Assembly: GCF_000165425.1 (NCBI RefSeq)
Contig: NW_001799422.1
Coordinates: forward strand, 249,206 to 313,205
Direction of reading: 5' to 3'
Length of the DNA stretch: 64,000 nt
From: Paramecium tetraurelia
Taxonomy: Eukaryota; Ciliophora; Oligohymenophorea; Peniculida; Parameciidae
Part shown: positions 1 through 12,359 of the stretch, piece after piece
Numbering within the stretch: position 1 is the stretch's first letter
Layout of the letters: each line of letters opens with the position of its first letter
Position numbers and translations under genes: made by a program
The notes under the pieces: model-generated
Told to the model about the DNA's origin: nothing
Database searches by the model: none
What the model saw: the letters and a program-made list of their open reading frames with translations, nothing else

Positions 1-1044
1 GGAGATATGTATAGTGGATTTAGTATCGAACCATTGGAAACATCTTTGGAGATATTAATAATAGCAGCATCTCCTTTACCATTTTTGGATGACTATAGTT
101 TCTAATTTGAAAACGATTTCGTTGAAGGTGAAGTAATGATATTGAGTTTAGGTAGGTCTATTACTATGCAAATGAATTGCTTTGTCTTACTCTAGCCTTT
201 CGAGTAATATTTTTTATTCGCACAACCTTATTGAATTCTTATTGGCATTCGAATAGGACGGATAGAGTTTGTAGTCTATATGCAAGTTAAGCAGATTACA
301 TGTTCACTATAAAATCTCTAATGAGGTAAGATATACATTAAAACTCTTGAGGAATCAACCATTTACAGTAAATTATAGTGCAATGATCTTGCTAATTGTG
401 GTTTTCGGATATTGTTTGAGAATATGTGAGAGTCCACTTAATCGTATAGACATAAGTTCAAATGATTTTAGTAGTTATGCAAATTCAATGTGGTGTGTAA
501 TTGTAACTAGTACAACTGTAAATTGCTTATTCTAACAATTGCATAGTTAGGATATGGTGACTATTATACCAGAACATTATTGGGACGTATAGTAATGAGT
601 GTAGTTTGCATATTGGGTAACTTTGTGGTTTCATCAATGATTGTCATAATTACAAATGAGTCATATTTGTCAACATTAGAGAATAAGGTGGTAATTTTGA
701 TAGACAGATTGAGTTTGAAGAAACAGATGCAATAGGAAGCTGCCATGATAATCACTGTGTTTGGTAGGATCTATTATGCAAAGAAGTATTATATTCAATA
801 TTTGAGACATCTCGATTTTTCAGAAGAGTAGTTTACTGAGATGAATAAGAAAATGAAGAAGTATGCAATGTAATTAAAATTAACCACTCGTAAATATGTG
901 GCAGCAAGGGCTTTGGGCAGTCAATTAGAAGAGATCAACAGTGGTTTCAATTCATTGAAAGAGAATCTGAAATAAACATCACAATTATAAGAGGATTTGA
1001 TTAAAGCAAATGAAAATCTTATTAATAAAATTGATAATAAGTGA
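1..1044 (+). CDS. SK-type (calmodulin-gated) potassium channel, 3' part
   Basis: The frame is open from the left edge and ends at TGA 1042-1044, so the 5' end lies outside the window. Three introns restore the frame: 133-155, 326-351 and 518-546. The 518-546 intron sits inside the pore, and its removal gives the selectivity filter TTLGYGD preceded by SMWCVIVTST. Upstream are hydrophobic S3-S5-like stretches (LTLAFRVIFFIRTTLL; FGYCLRICESP resembles the SK S5 region). Downstream are an S6-like helix and a basic segment (RLSLKKQMQQEA) at the place where SK channels bind calmodulin, then a coiled-coil tail ending NKIDNK. In the SK family, calcium-calmodulin opens a potassium pore in the plasma membrane, and in Paramecium such currents shape swimming responses. 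The family call is strong; the exact subtype is inferred. Confidence 0.9.
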
Positions 1045-1065
1045 ATATTATTGCTATTATAATCT

Positions 1066-1311
1066 ATGGGTTGTGGAAGTTCAATGGTGAATGTACACAC
1101 CAATTCCAATCGAAATAAATCTCAAGAAACAAAACATCATCAAATCGATGTGTATTTTAGGGAATAATCTGTATAAAAAGAGAAGACAGTCACAACAATA
1201 AGAGAGGATAGTCATTTTGATGAAGATTGGTCATAATTTGGATAGAAACTAAGAAAAGAAAAAATCTAGCAAACCAAAAAAAGCTGCTTTTTGATATTAT
1301 TATGTTATTGA
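1066..1311 (+). CDS. Small N-terminally acylated protein, unknown function
   Basis: An 81-residue frame without introns, 21 bp after the potassium channel stop. It begins MGCGSSMV, a classic N-myristoylation plus palmitoylation start (Gly2, Cys3, Ser6). The middle is hydrophilic and charged, with many Lys and Glu. The C-terminus is short and hydrophobic (SCFLILLCY), so both ends could contact a membrane. Several codons are TAA or TAG read as Gln. It ends 7 bp before the stop of the convergent cyclophilin gene. No family is recognised. A membrane-tethered regulatory peptide is a guess from the acylation signal only. Confidence 0.6.
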
Positions 1312-1318
1312 TTATCTA

Positions 1319-1977
1319 TCAATGATGACTTTACAAATTCCAAATATTTGGTTCCTCTATTACATCGTATTTATGATATTCATGTTCAGTAATGACACCA
1401 CTTTGTTTAATTACAACAGACTTTTTTGGAGCACCAGATAATCCACCTAAAAATGGAATCACTTTTGTATTACCTAATTTCTCTATGGCTCTCACATGCT
1501 ATATACCATAGATTACTTCTCCAAATGCAACTGACTTTTTGTCGAGCCATTCAGCTGGACCCAAAGTAATTATGAAACCAGCATCATTGCTATTGATTTT
1601 AGGATTTGAAGTTGTAAGCAATCCTGCTCTGTTATGTTTGATACTGTAATTTTCATCTGGGAATGTTCTTCCATAGATAGATCCACCTAATGCGCCACCC
1701 CAAATTCCTCTGAATGGTAGAATCTTATTGATTTAAGATCCCTCATAATGAAGCTTCTTGCCATCTACTTAAACCCCCTGAGCAATTCTCAAGAAATTAG
1801 TTGCTGTCTTTGGAGCTATATTATCAAAGAGCTTATTTATTATTGATTTATACATACCTAGAATACTATTCTACCTAATGGAGTGCCACCCACATCAACA
1901 TCAAAAAATACTCTTGTGAGTGGATTTGGATGAGCAGGTGGGACTGATATGGGGAATATTCTTCCAATTCTAAACAT
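1319..1977 (-). CDS. Cyclophilin-type peptidyl-prolyl cis-trans isomerase
   Basis: A 210-residue protein after removal of one 26-nt intron at 1832-1857. The N-terminal part reads NPLTRVFFDVDVGGTPLGRI, then VFQLFDNIAPKTATNFL, then FRGIWGGALGGSIYGRTF and DENYSIKHNRAGLL, which follow the cyclophilin fold strand by strand. Cyclophilins catalyse cis-trans isomerisation of prolyl bonds. The usual catalytic FHR and FIIQGGDF motifs are degenerate here (PFRG in place of FHR; GFIITLGP is present later), so activity may be weak. About 17 residues precede the domain without a clear signal peptide, so a cytosolic or nuclear location is likely. The start ATG is the first in frame and lies 56 bp from the stop of the giant upstream gene. 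Confidence 0.85.
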
Positions 1978-2033
1978 TTGTATAATAATAATAATAAATT
2001 ATTTATCAATTTTATTGATTTTTATATATTTTA

Positions 2034-5000
2034 TCACTTTTTGGTAAATATTTACTTAAGCATATCTTCCAAAGTTATTATATAATTCATATAACCCTAT
2101 AAAATTGAATAAATAAATACTCTAAGTTCTTTGTCTTCCTTAAATAGTAATGGACATAGTTCATTAGACTTTACTTTCACATTCTTTTAAGCGATCAAAG
2201 TGGAAGCATTCTCTGAAACAACAGCTACATTCAATCTAACGATCAAAACATTTGAATGAACATAGAATTAAGTCTAACCGAATCTGAAGATAGCATCCAT
2301 TCCCTCTAATTTATTTGATTTGATTGGGAACACCTATAAATAATTACTAATGAGTTTTACAGAATTTTAATGGACTTCATTAATTTCGACATAATAGAAT
2401 CTAAACTTATCCAACTCATTCTCTACAATTAAATCTCCAATCTTCAATAAGATCTTCTTCAATAATGCCCATTCACTCAACATGCTTGTAGTAGTTGACA
2501 ATTTGCATCCTAAAATAAATCAAATTGATAATTACTTTTTCCTGTAGTTTATTGAAGTATTCTAGTTAATTTGAATAAAATAATTTCAGTGAATGATAAC
2601 ACATTGAATGTGAATTTGAGTTGATGACTCAATTGGATTTGGACTTTACTGAATAAATATTCAATCATGAAGAGAGGATGTGCTTCTGCTGAGTGAATAA
2701 TTTTATATTCTTCTGTTGATCCTTTATCTCTCTTCAACTTGCTTCTAATTAATGGCCATGATACTATTTGTGGAGCTACATCCCTTAAGTTTTGCAATTC
2801 CTCTTCACTTGGTGATTGAGTGATGAAATCATCCAATGATTATGCATACGAATTCAAATCATACTATAATTAATTGTATTTCTTACACAAGCTTATTAGA
2901 TTATTGACAATTGATCATATTTCTAATTAAATTGTTCCTCAGTCATAACATCGGGAATGTATTAATAGACTTATAAATTAACAATTGGGTATAATTCTGG
3001 GAATGATTGATCAACTTGGATGCTTTGTTTATACTAGGTATTTCTTTATCTTGGTTAATAGTTACTGTATGGAACAGCTAAATATATTATTAAATAAGAT
3101 TACGATATAATTTATCTTGATACTTCAATTTGATATCTGGTCTAATTCTAGAACTATACAATATCCAATCTTAATCACAGATTTTTACAGGATTTTCGAA
3201 ATCATTGCTTTCAGTCTAAACTATGCCATCTCTTAATGCTTTCAATATTAAAAGATTATTTCCAGTTTCTTTATTTTAAAATAGATTTTTGTAAATTTCC
3301 AAATTCATAATTGTTTGATCTAAATAGAAGTTTTAAGCATAATGCAATTCTTAATATTCTCTAAAGTTCTCCTTTGTTAATTTAGTCTTCAATTAGATGT
3401 AATCAATATTGTCTGATCCACTCAATTATGCCACCTTGAATTGTGGATAGGAACATAAATTATTGATGTGTTCCAAGTAATTTTCATAATAAAGAGTATC
3501 TATGCATTTGACAACTTCTTCAACATTCTTCTAGTATAATTGAGTTACGGGGTATGGATTATTAGGCGCAGTGCCTTTCTAGATGTTTAAAGTGACTTCA
3601 AAATAGAAGGTTTCTTGATTTTTTTTAACAGTTTAATTTTGATTACTATTTTAATCTGGATTCTGAGGATTTTGATTATCAGAGTTTTGAGAATTTTGGT
3701 TTCCACCATCAGGGTTCCGAGAATTTGAATTTTGATTTTCCGCAAATTGATCATTAATAGCTGGTTATCTACTCACTTCAACGCTTTATTAAATTTCTTA
3801 ATTGTCTTATTAATTATCTTATTAATTTTCTTATTAATTATCTTATTAATCATCTTATTAGTTATCTTATTAGTTTTCGTTTTATTTTTCTTTTTATTTT
3901 TCTTATTTAAGTTCAACATTAACAATTTCTCTCTTGTATTCATAGATGATAGGTTCTAATTTATTAGTAACCTTGAATTTATAGTGGAATTTAGGTTTAA
4001 CTAAGAAGTCAGGATTCACAAAACTATCTTCTTCATAATATGACAATGGTGTAATGTTTTATTGCAATTTCTTTCTTTCTACATAGACGAACTGTTAAAA
4101 TTTTCTAGTTTGCTTTAATATCTGTTTACAATAGTTAAGAATGCACATAAGATTGATCCATTTGTCATTTGTGAATTGCTATTGATTTTAATTTGCTCTA
4201 TTATTTTCAAAGAATTTTTGTAAGAAATCTCCACTTATTGTTTTGGTTGTTAGTTTAGAGAAGTATTTGACTAATTCCATTTACAACTTTTGATCTTTTT
4301 CTAATGTATATGGTGCAACTGATTTCTTAAATTTGGATAAACATTTGTAAGCAGGATTATCCATCAATTTGTCAATATACATTTGATAATCTTCAAATGG
4401 AACTTAAAGGAGAGATCCAATTAAAGCTTAATAAACTTCACTGGAATCAGAATGTCTTTTCTATTCATTCTATGTTAGTACATCCTTCACATGTTTAATA
4501 TCTTCAATTTGTTGTTATTTCAACTCCTTGAATCTCAATTCTGCTTATTCTACAAATTACAGATTAAATGGTTCCTTAAATCCATCTTTCAATAATCTAG
4601 CCTTTATGACAGGATCAATTTCCTTTGGAATTTATGGGGAACTGATAACTTAAAATTTAATCAAATAGTTCTGAATCAATCTAAATATGTCATCACTAGT
4701 TGTTGCAAATAATATCAATTATAAGAAAATCTAGAATTGTTATTGACTGCTGCATCCATTTCTAATTATTTTTCTCAAACTCTTATCTGACTCAACAAAC
4801 TTTTAATCTTTGAGTCCCTTGTCCCTTTTCACATTTACTTTGATAAGCTTATATTTCTTTTCTTTATTAGGAGGTTTTGCATCAGGTGCCATTTTAACAG
4901 GTTCTTTTTCAGGTTCTTTTTCAGGTGCCTTTTAAACAGGTCCTCTTCTATCATCAACTCTCTAATTGACTACTCTCTCTTAAACAACTTATTCCATTTT

Positions 5001-8000
5001 AGGAGCTTCATCTAGGTTTTATTATTCTTCTTCTTGATTCTCAACGCTAGCCAATTTTTAGTCTGCTTTTTGTACACTTAATAATTAAGGGGCTTATTAT
5101 TTTTCTTAAACTAGTTATTAATCTTATTCTTATTATTCTTCTTATACCTAAGGAGCTTAATTTTCTTCTTTATTATCTGCTTCTTTTTCTTCCTCATTAT
5201 CAGTCACCAATTATTCAACTTCATCGTATTCGGTTTTGTTATCCTCAACCTTTTAATCTTCTTCTTATTCCCCTTCACCTTCTAATCCTGATTTTAAGTA
5301 CTTGTCTATTGTTTTGAAATACATATCTAAAGCTTGATTGATTAGTTTTGGTTCAAATAATAGTACTGATTTTATGAAGATTATACCTAGTTCAAATTCC
5401 ATTTAGAATCCAATGAATATTTAATTATCCTTGTTTAACTTCTCCTCATACCAAAACATAGGGAAATTCAAAACATAAAAATACATTTCGTGATCATTAT
5501 AAACTAATTTACGTAGATTGTCCTAAAATTCCACTTTGTCAATTAAAAATTCTAATTATTTACTGGGTATCAACAATTTGTTAAGTAATGACGTAAATTC
5601 AGGATCATTTATAATTTGATTGTCCAATCTTTAAGGATTCTTAGGTGGTAAATACTCAACATATTGATCAATTGTAAATGCAGGTCTCTTAACTGGAGTT
5701 CTACGAATGTCATCGTTTGTAATCTCATTATCACCATCTTATACATAATTTGAAGGGAAACAGAATTTCACTCCCCTCTCAATGCCATTAATCTTTAATC
5801 TAGTTAATGCCTTTTATGGCTACTTCCTATCACTTATGGTGTTTTACCAGAATGGTGCCTGATGCTCAGACAATTACAAATATTCTTTGATGATATTTAA
5901 GCAAGGAGAATTGATATACTTAGAATTTGATGAGATAAAACTAACCATAAGTTCATTTTCTAATTTAATCTAAGGTTTATCTGAACGATAGTGGTTCAAT
6001 CTCAAATATCTATACATTCTGATGCAATTACTAATATAATTATATCCTTGTTATTCAAATTGAGTGGCCAATTATAAAAGTTGTTCATTTGTATGTAACA
6101 TAAATCTGAATGAAGTGTAGGGTTCAACATCATGTACTTTGACCCTGAACCTATGCAAAGTATCGAAATATTCATAAAAACAGAAATAAGCAGCAATCTA
6201 ACTCAATGAATCCTATTTCATGTCATCCTCATCTTTTCCATCAGGTTGTTGTTCTGCCTCATCTCCACCTTCATTAACAGGTTGTGCCTAAACAATCTCT
6301 GCTCTACCATCCGCTTTCTCATTATCCCCTTCCTACTTCTTGACTTATTTACTAGTTTTGTTTTATCCTTATGTTATGAAGGGAACAAAGGCCAGCTCCT
6401 TTCCTTTCAAGATTTACTTAAATAGAATATCATTTATCAATTTAGTATATGTTCTGAATCTCCTATGAAACATCAGACTTTCAAATAATCTCCTATCAAA
6501 TTTTTCCAATAATTCTTTTAAGTAACTTTTCTCATAAGGTAATTTAAATAACTCTGTAACTATCTCTTCACACTAAGCATCTGAATAGTTCTTAATATAC
6601 TGAGGTAGGTCAATAGTGGATAATACTTCATCCAATCTTCGTTTCTTAAATGAGGCAATAATATCTTTATAATAAGGTCTTTAATTCAACTTTTTGGTTT
6701 CGTCTTTTGATTTAACATATTTGGCGGCTAGAACCTATAAAGCTTTGTCTCTAAGTTATCTAGTTTTGATGAGTTCTGAAATTTGAATCAACTACTCTTC
6801 AAACAATGATTTGATATCCAATTAATCAAATCTTTACAATACTTCACTTGCTAATTTAAAGATTATGACTTTCTAATCGTTGGGCATGTCTGGTTTTAGA
6901 TATCTCACAATTCTATGAATTTTAGACAAGATATTTGCTTAAAATGCCTCCACATCCTCTTCTCCTGATAATAATTTAATGTTCACAGATTTGATAATTC
7001 TATTAATTTGTTGTAAATAGGTATTTGCATTTTTAATTTGATAATGTTTTGCTAATACTGAGTTTCCAGGATCGATCACTCTAGAGACTAAACCAAGTAA
7101 TATCTTGTTCTTTTCAATAGGTGTCATCTTACTAGAAGCTACTTAGAATAAGAGTTAATCCATGTTTTGAATACTATAGATCATCAAGACATCTAAAGTC
7201 TTTTCAAACTCATAGAAAGTATCACAAATTGGCATACCATATCTTTGATATTATTTAAGTAATTAGTTTAACACTTTCTTATATGATTATTATCCAGTTC
7301 CTTAATCATATGAGGTGAATATTGATCTAAAGTTTTATCTTTACAATGAAGATTTCCAATTCTTTAGATATCTAAACATTAAAACATCTTTTTCAAAGTT
7401 AGACTCAAACTTCTTCAAATTCAATCTTTCATTCTTTGTAAAGTGAGTTTTGAAAAAGTCGTCAAATTCTAATTGAATTGATTGAGTCATTTCACTTAAT
7501 TAGGATTAGACAGACAATGGAGTTCTAATCTAATCTAAAGCTTCTGGGAATTTTGGAATATCAACTTTAAACTTCTCCTTCTTTTCCTTGATAGCAGTCT
7601 TAAAGAAATAAACAGTTGGATCATATAATCTAACTTAAAATTCACTGGCAATATCTAAGTATTTACTAGCACTTTCAGGTTCAGCTTCTTTCTTTTTCTA
7701 TTACTGACCCGATCTTGATTATTATTATTTCTAAGATTCAGGCTAATTTTATGCAGAAACTAATTATGGACCTCCTCCATCTCCATCATCTGGTTTGTTG
7801 TTATCACCTTCAACATTCTCTTCTTCTTCATCATCTTTTGGTTGTGGTTTTTTATATTATCTAAATGAAAGGTAGGATGTGGGAGAGAATATTTATAAAT
7901 TGGCAATGGTTGCAACTAGATGGATAGTTTATCTGATGATTTGTGCATCCTTAACATATGGTAAAACCTATTCTAGTTTCTCATATTGTCCATTAAGAGC

Positions 8001-11000
8001 AACTGATCTTAGAGTGTTTTCAATGTTGATGTATTGGATATTGTCCTTGATTGCAGAGATGAATCTTCTCACATCCAATATTGATGCCCAATTCTTTCCT
8101 TAGGCTTAGACGTAGGGATAAATCTTATTTTGATTATGGTATGTTCTTGCAGGCTTTGGAATTTCAATATCAATCAATGTGTGAATTTATTACATAGACA
8201 TATTCAATCTGAAGAAATCAATGTATCTTTATTTCCATCTTGAATCTATTTTGGATTCATTATTTCTAATCCACAATGCTACTTATTACTAAGTAACACC
8301 AACAGACTTTCTAGTTTGGAATGAATTCAGAATAATTCCATGAACATGATTAGTAAAATTATCTGATTTGCCATTTGCCAAAGGTAATATCTTTTCTGCT
8401 TTATAGGTTAATAACAATTATTCAACCTACTTTTTATCAAGCAAATGTTTATAAGATCCATCTTCATCACTAAAAATCACATTAGAATCTACTGCCAATT
8501 CAAACTATTTGCGATCATATTCCGAATCTTATTCTTCTGCTCCTGCATTTTGATTTCCTTAATCTTTTGTTAATACCAATCTGATTAAATCTCTTAGTGG
8601 TTCTTTATCCTTGCATCTAGACAAAGCTTTAGCCAACTATTTGATATCCAATTTATCCAAACTTTAAACGGGGAGATCTGTCAATAAAATATTGAATTTA
8701 ATGGCATTGAAGAACTCGAGAATAGTGTTTGGATTGGAATCATATTGATGTTATAAGGGGTAATATGAAGATGTAATATTTGTTGGCATGGGTACAACCA
8801 ACAATTCAATGTATGATTAAGTGAACTCTCTTAATTAAGATAATAATTGGGAGGCTACTTATTCTAGTCTTTATGATCTGAGATTTCTGATCTCTAATAA
8901 CATCAATGTCCAGATTTGGATTGTGTAAAGAATCTTTTGGTTCTATTCAGATTCTACATCTGCTGGGTCATAATTTGAATTTTATTTGATTTCATCATAC
9001 ATTTATTATAAGATTGCAAACAACTTTTGTTATTACTTATGTTTGATTAATTATCGATAAGGTAAGTTGATATATCTGATTGTTTTTAATTCCTCAAATG
9101 GAGGTATCCATTTAATGAATCTGAATAGATCATCAAATTATTAGAATAAACTTTCAGGTAATTTACCAATTATTTAGGAAATCACAAATTGATTTTGTCT
9201 ATCCCAAACAAATGATGACTTTGCTTTCTATTCTTATTGTTGTTCTTACCCTTCTTATCCTTCTTATTGTTATTAATTATTATTCTCCTCTTCATCAATA
9301 TTTGGAGTCAGCATTTGGCAAATGAATAAAGATGTACCGATTTCCCTTTAAACTCTATCCAACTTCTTTTTGCATTTTGATCTCAATAATTCTAAGTACA
9401 ATCCTAGAGGTGTAAAATCTCCAGCTCTTAATTTCTGGGTTTTTAATGTCTCAAAATTAGATTCGTTGGATTCGTTAACCAATAATTCAATATTTCTTAA
9501 GAGATCCAACAAATCACTTTGATTAAAATCTGGATTTAAGAGTAAACAATGAATCAGATTTTTTTTATACTCCTTTTACATTGTTACGTGTTCAAACGCC
9601 CTTCTAGCTGCCTAACGTTCTTTTCCTTTTTTATATAGATCATCTTCTGAAGGCTCTTCTTTTTTTTCTTCTTTTTTCTTGGCTCCCCCTTCGCCACCAT
9701 CTCCGTCTTCATCACCATTATCACCTCCATCACCTCCTTAATTATCATTATTTTATTCATTTTTCTTTTTCTCAACTTTGGGCACCCTTCCTTCAAATAA
9801 TTCTTAATTTGGATCAAATTTGCTGAAAATGCTTTTTAACTAATCAGGATAAGCTGCAAAAAGAGATTTGATAACATCAAAAGGGGCTACTTCCATCATT
9901 CTAGAAAATGGAGTAATTCCTTATTCATCAGCTACAAAGAACCATTCGGAATAATTCTCAAAAATTATATGACTCTTATTCCACTTTTATCTTCTTACTA
10001 CTTCATGCATAATATTCTATCCCATTTATTTCAATTACAAGGAGTCTGATTTATCATCCAAATCCTTATTTTTTGGGAAGCATGGAATCTCAAAATAAAT
10101 AGACTTCTTAGCCTCAACATGTGCTTTCTTCAAAGCTCTTGTGAATTTAGTATTTATTTTAAAATTCTGAATCATTTTATTTAATTTACTCAACACCATC
10201 ACATGCTCATAATTTTTTGGATCAAAGTCTAAAAACAATATTAATCAATAGATTACTCTATAAGAAGGGAGGTGTATTAGATAATACATTCTCTGGAGCG
10301 TAAGAATAATTTTAGATCAATAGTGCAACTTCAGGCTTCTTTTCTAATGCTAAGATAAACTGAATAACTGATTTAAGATTTGTATTCTTTCTCAAATGTT
10401 ATCCAATATTTTAGAATAAATTATTGGAGAAACTTTCCAAATTCTAATCCTCCTCTCCAACAATCTTCAATTCTTACATGGCTTCCAATACTCCTGCTAG
10501 ATCATCTGTAACAAGTAAAAAGTCCATTAAACAATCACCAAATTCTGAGCATTCAGTCAAAAGCAATTAATTAGCAGTACAACCCATTGTATATAAGGCC
10601 TCTTCAATAACCTTTCTTGTTACTCTCCCTTATCTGCTAAGATTTCTTATGTTCGTCTAAACTTCAGTAAATGCACCGTTTTTATCCAACTCTTTAATCA
10701 TTGCCATTGTAGCATCAGCATGTTGTTTTCTCATATTTCTTGAGGTTGGTCTGGATCTACCATATTTATCTGGATCCGTATATTTTTCTTCGTAGACAAG
10801 ATGTAATTGTCCACATTCATCAGCAACTACTTCAATACTGCACTCAGCAACAATCTCTTATGAGACTTTGTCTATCTTCTCAATTAAAAGTTTGCCATTC
10901 TCATCTACATACCATCTGTATTCTTAGCCAGACATGGCAGCATCTATGGTTCTGTGTCTAGCCTTTTCTTCTTCAGTTCTTGGAGATCCTGGAATTCCAG

Positions 11001-12052
11001 AGTGTTTATCTTTAATATAGTTTGATTTCAATACTTAATGGGATCTTCTCATGACCAAGTTAAATTAGTTAGAATTAGACATTACCAATATAGGATTTTG
11101 TCTATTTCATAGTTTTGAACATTTCCTTCTCAATTTGAGTTTCACAAATGATTTTTGATTTAAAATCAAGGACTTCTCTTGCATTTTAATAATCGTTGTT
11201 TGATATATCAAATTATCCAACATATTTCTTAAGTTTAAGGAATAAATTACTTCATCGTTATTTTTTATTTTCCATAGTATTATATCAACTGGCTCATATG
11301 CATTTCTAGTGTATACAAAATCTAACAGATCTTGTTAAGCTGCATCAAATTCTTTTGGAGTCGTCTTCATTAAACTCTTCTTGCGATAGATAGCCTCCCA
11401 ACAAAACAATGAAGGAATCTTATGTAGATTTAGTCATTTATACCTTCTCATTCTTCTAGTTATATTCATTGAAAAATTTAAGTTTTTGGATACGCAATAC
11501 ACATAACACAGTATTATTGTTAAGCTTTGGTTCAATGGATCCGAATAACAATTGTGTTTGTGTCTTCTTGAACTGACCATTTGTCAATTAATTCAATGAC
11601 TTCAAATAAACTTAAAGTTTGGGTCCTTGCAATTATTGTTATTATTCTCCACTGACTCCTTTCCCAGTCCCTGGTGGTACAGATTCAGGAGTAGCTTCCA
11701 AACTATCTAAGGGCTTCAGTTTTTTCAGGCTTCTAGCGATCTCTGTGTTTTTGCCAACAACCACTTGTGGCTTAATATTCATGGATTAAGAAATTAACGA
11801 TTGTGGGAAAACTACAGTGTCATTCTGTCCTTCTTTTCTATGAAATAAATGAAGTCTCTTACACTGGTAAACTCACCAATGAGTATATCATTGATGAATT
11901 TTAATCCTTTGGAGCATTGGCTGTCTTAGGCAAAGGTTTCAACTCTCCAATCGACTATATTTATCAAATTAATAATTTACTTTTGTTACGTTTGCCTTCT
12001 GAGCCTTCTGCTCCTTAATTGATTCTGAATAGAGGAATTAAGACGGCTTCAT
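2034..12052 (-). CDS. Giant acidic protein (about 3,270 residues), function unknown
   Basis: A single minus-strand gene of about 10 kb. Introns worked out from the 5' end are 11955-11980, 11838-11862, 11419-11443, 11228-11250, 11010-11034 and 10229-10256. One lies near the 3' end at 2510-2535, and at least one more must lie between about 7100 and 2840 because the frame changes. The N-terminus reads MKPSQFLYSESIKEQKAQKA. An acidic Gly/Asp/Glu/Lys-rich stretch lies near residue 730. Another low-complexity Asn-Gln-Asp repeat lies near residue 2,650 (about 3780-3885). The rest is hydrophilic and mostly helical in composition, and the C-terminus (MLKQIFTKK) is soluble. No transmembrane cluster or catalytic motif was found. 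The length brings ryanodine/IP3 receptors to mind, but the pore region is absent. No family is assigned. Confidence 0.75.
3780..3885 (-). repeat. 12-bp repeat coding an Asn-Gln-Gln-Asp tract
   Basis: Imperfect copies of a 12-bp unit (TTATTAATTATC on the + strand) inside the giant gene. Read on the minus strand with TAA as Gln, they encode repeated NQQD/NQQE units, followed by an Asn/Gln/Pro-rich segment. This looks like a low-complexity linker grown by replication slippage. Confidence 0.7.
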
Positions 12053-12359
12053 TTGATAAACAGTTTTATTTTTTAATATAAAAATTAAAATCTTTATTGA
12101 TGTATTTTCAGCTATAAGAATAGGAATTTAAAACTAAACTAAATTTTTTTAATATTCATGCTATTTTACAATAACCTTCATATAGACATCCCATAAATTG
12201 AATTTTCAACAGCAGACAATCGTTATTACACTTTTTCAGAATTCATCAAATTCTTTGGAATTTACAAATTAATCTCAAAGACTTTATATAAAATTTTTGT
12301 TCAATTGATCAAATTTTGCAATTATAAACATAGATTTAAATTATATATTATTTTAATAA
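12053..12359. promoter_or_regulatory. Divergent intergenic spacer
   Basis: About 307 bp of AT-rich DNA between the start codons of the giant minus-strand gene and the kinase-ANTH-kinase gene. It must hold both promoters. No specific element, RNA gene or open frame was recognised. Confidence 0.4.

Noticed and set aside
3732-3959. A 75-residue hydrophobic Ile/Leu protein on the + strand, like a membrane protein
   Set aside because: It is the antisense of the NQQD repeat in the giant minus-strand gene; hydrophobic Leu/Ile codons are the complement of TAA and AAT.
2034-12052. Ryanodine/IP3 receptor
   Set aside because: Size fits, but there is no transmembrane cluster or pore motif at the C-terminus and no recognisable MIR or RIH domain.
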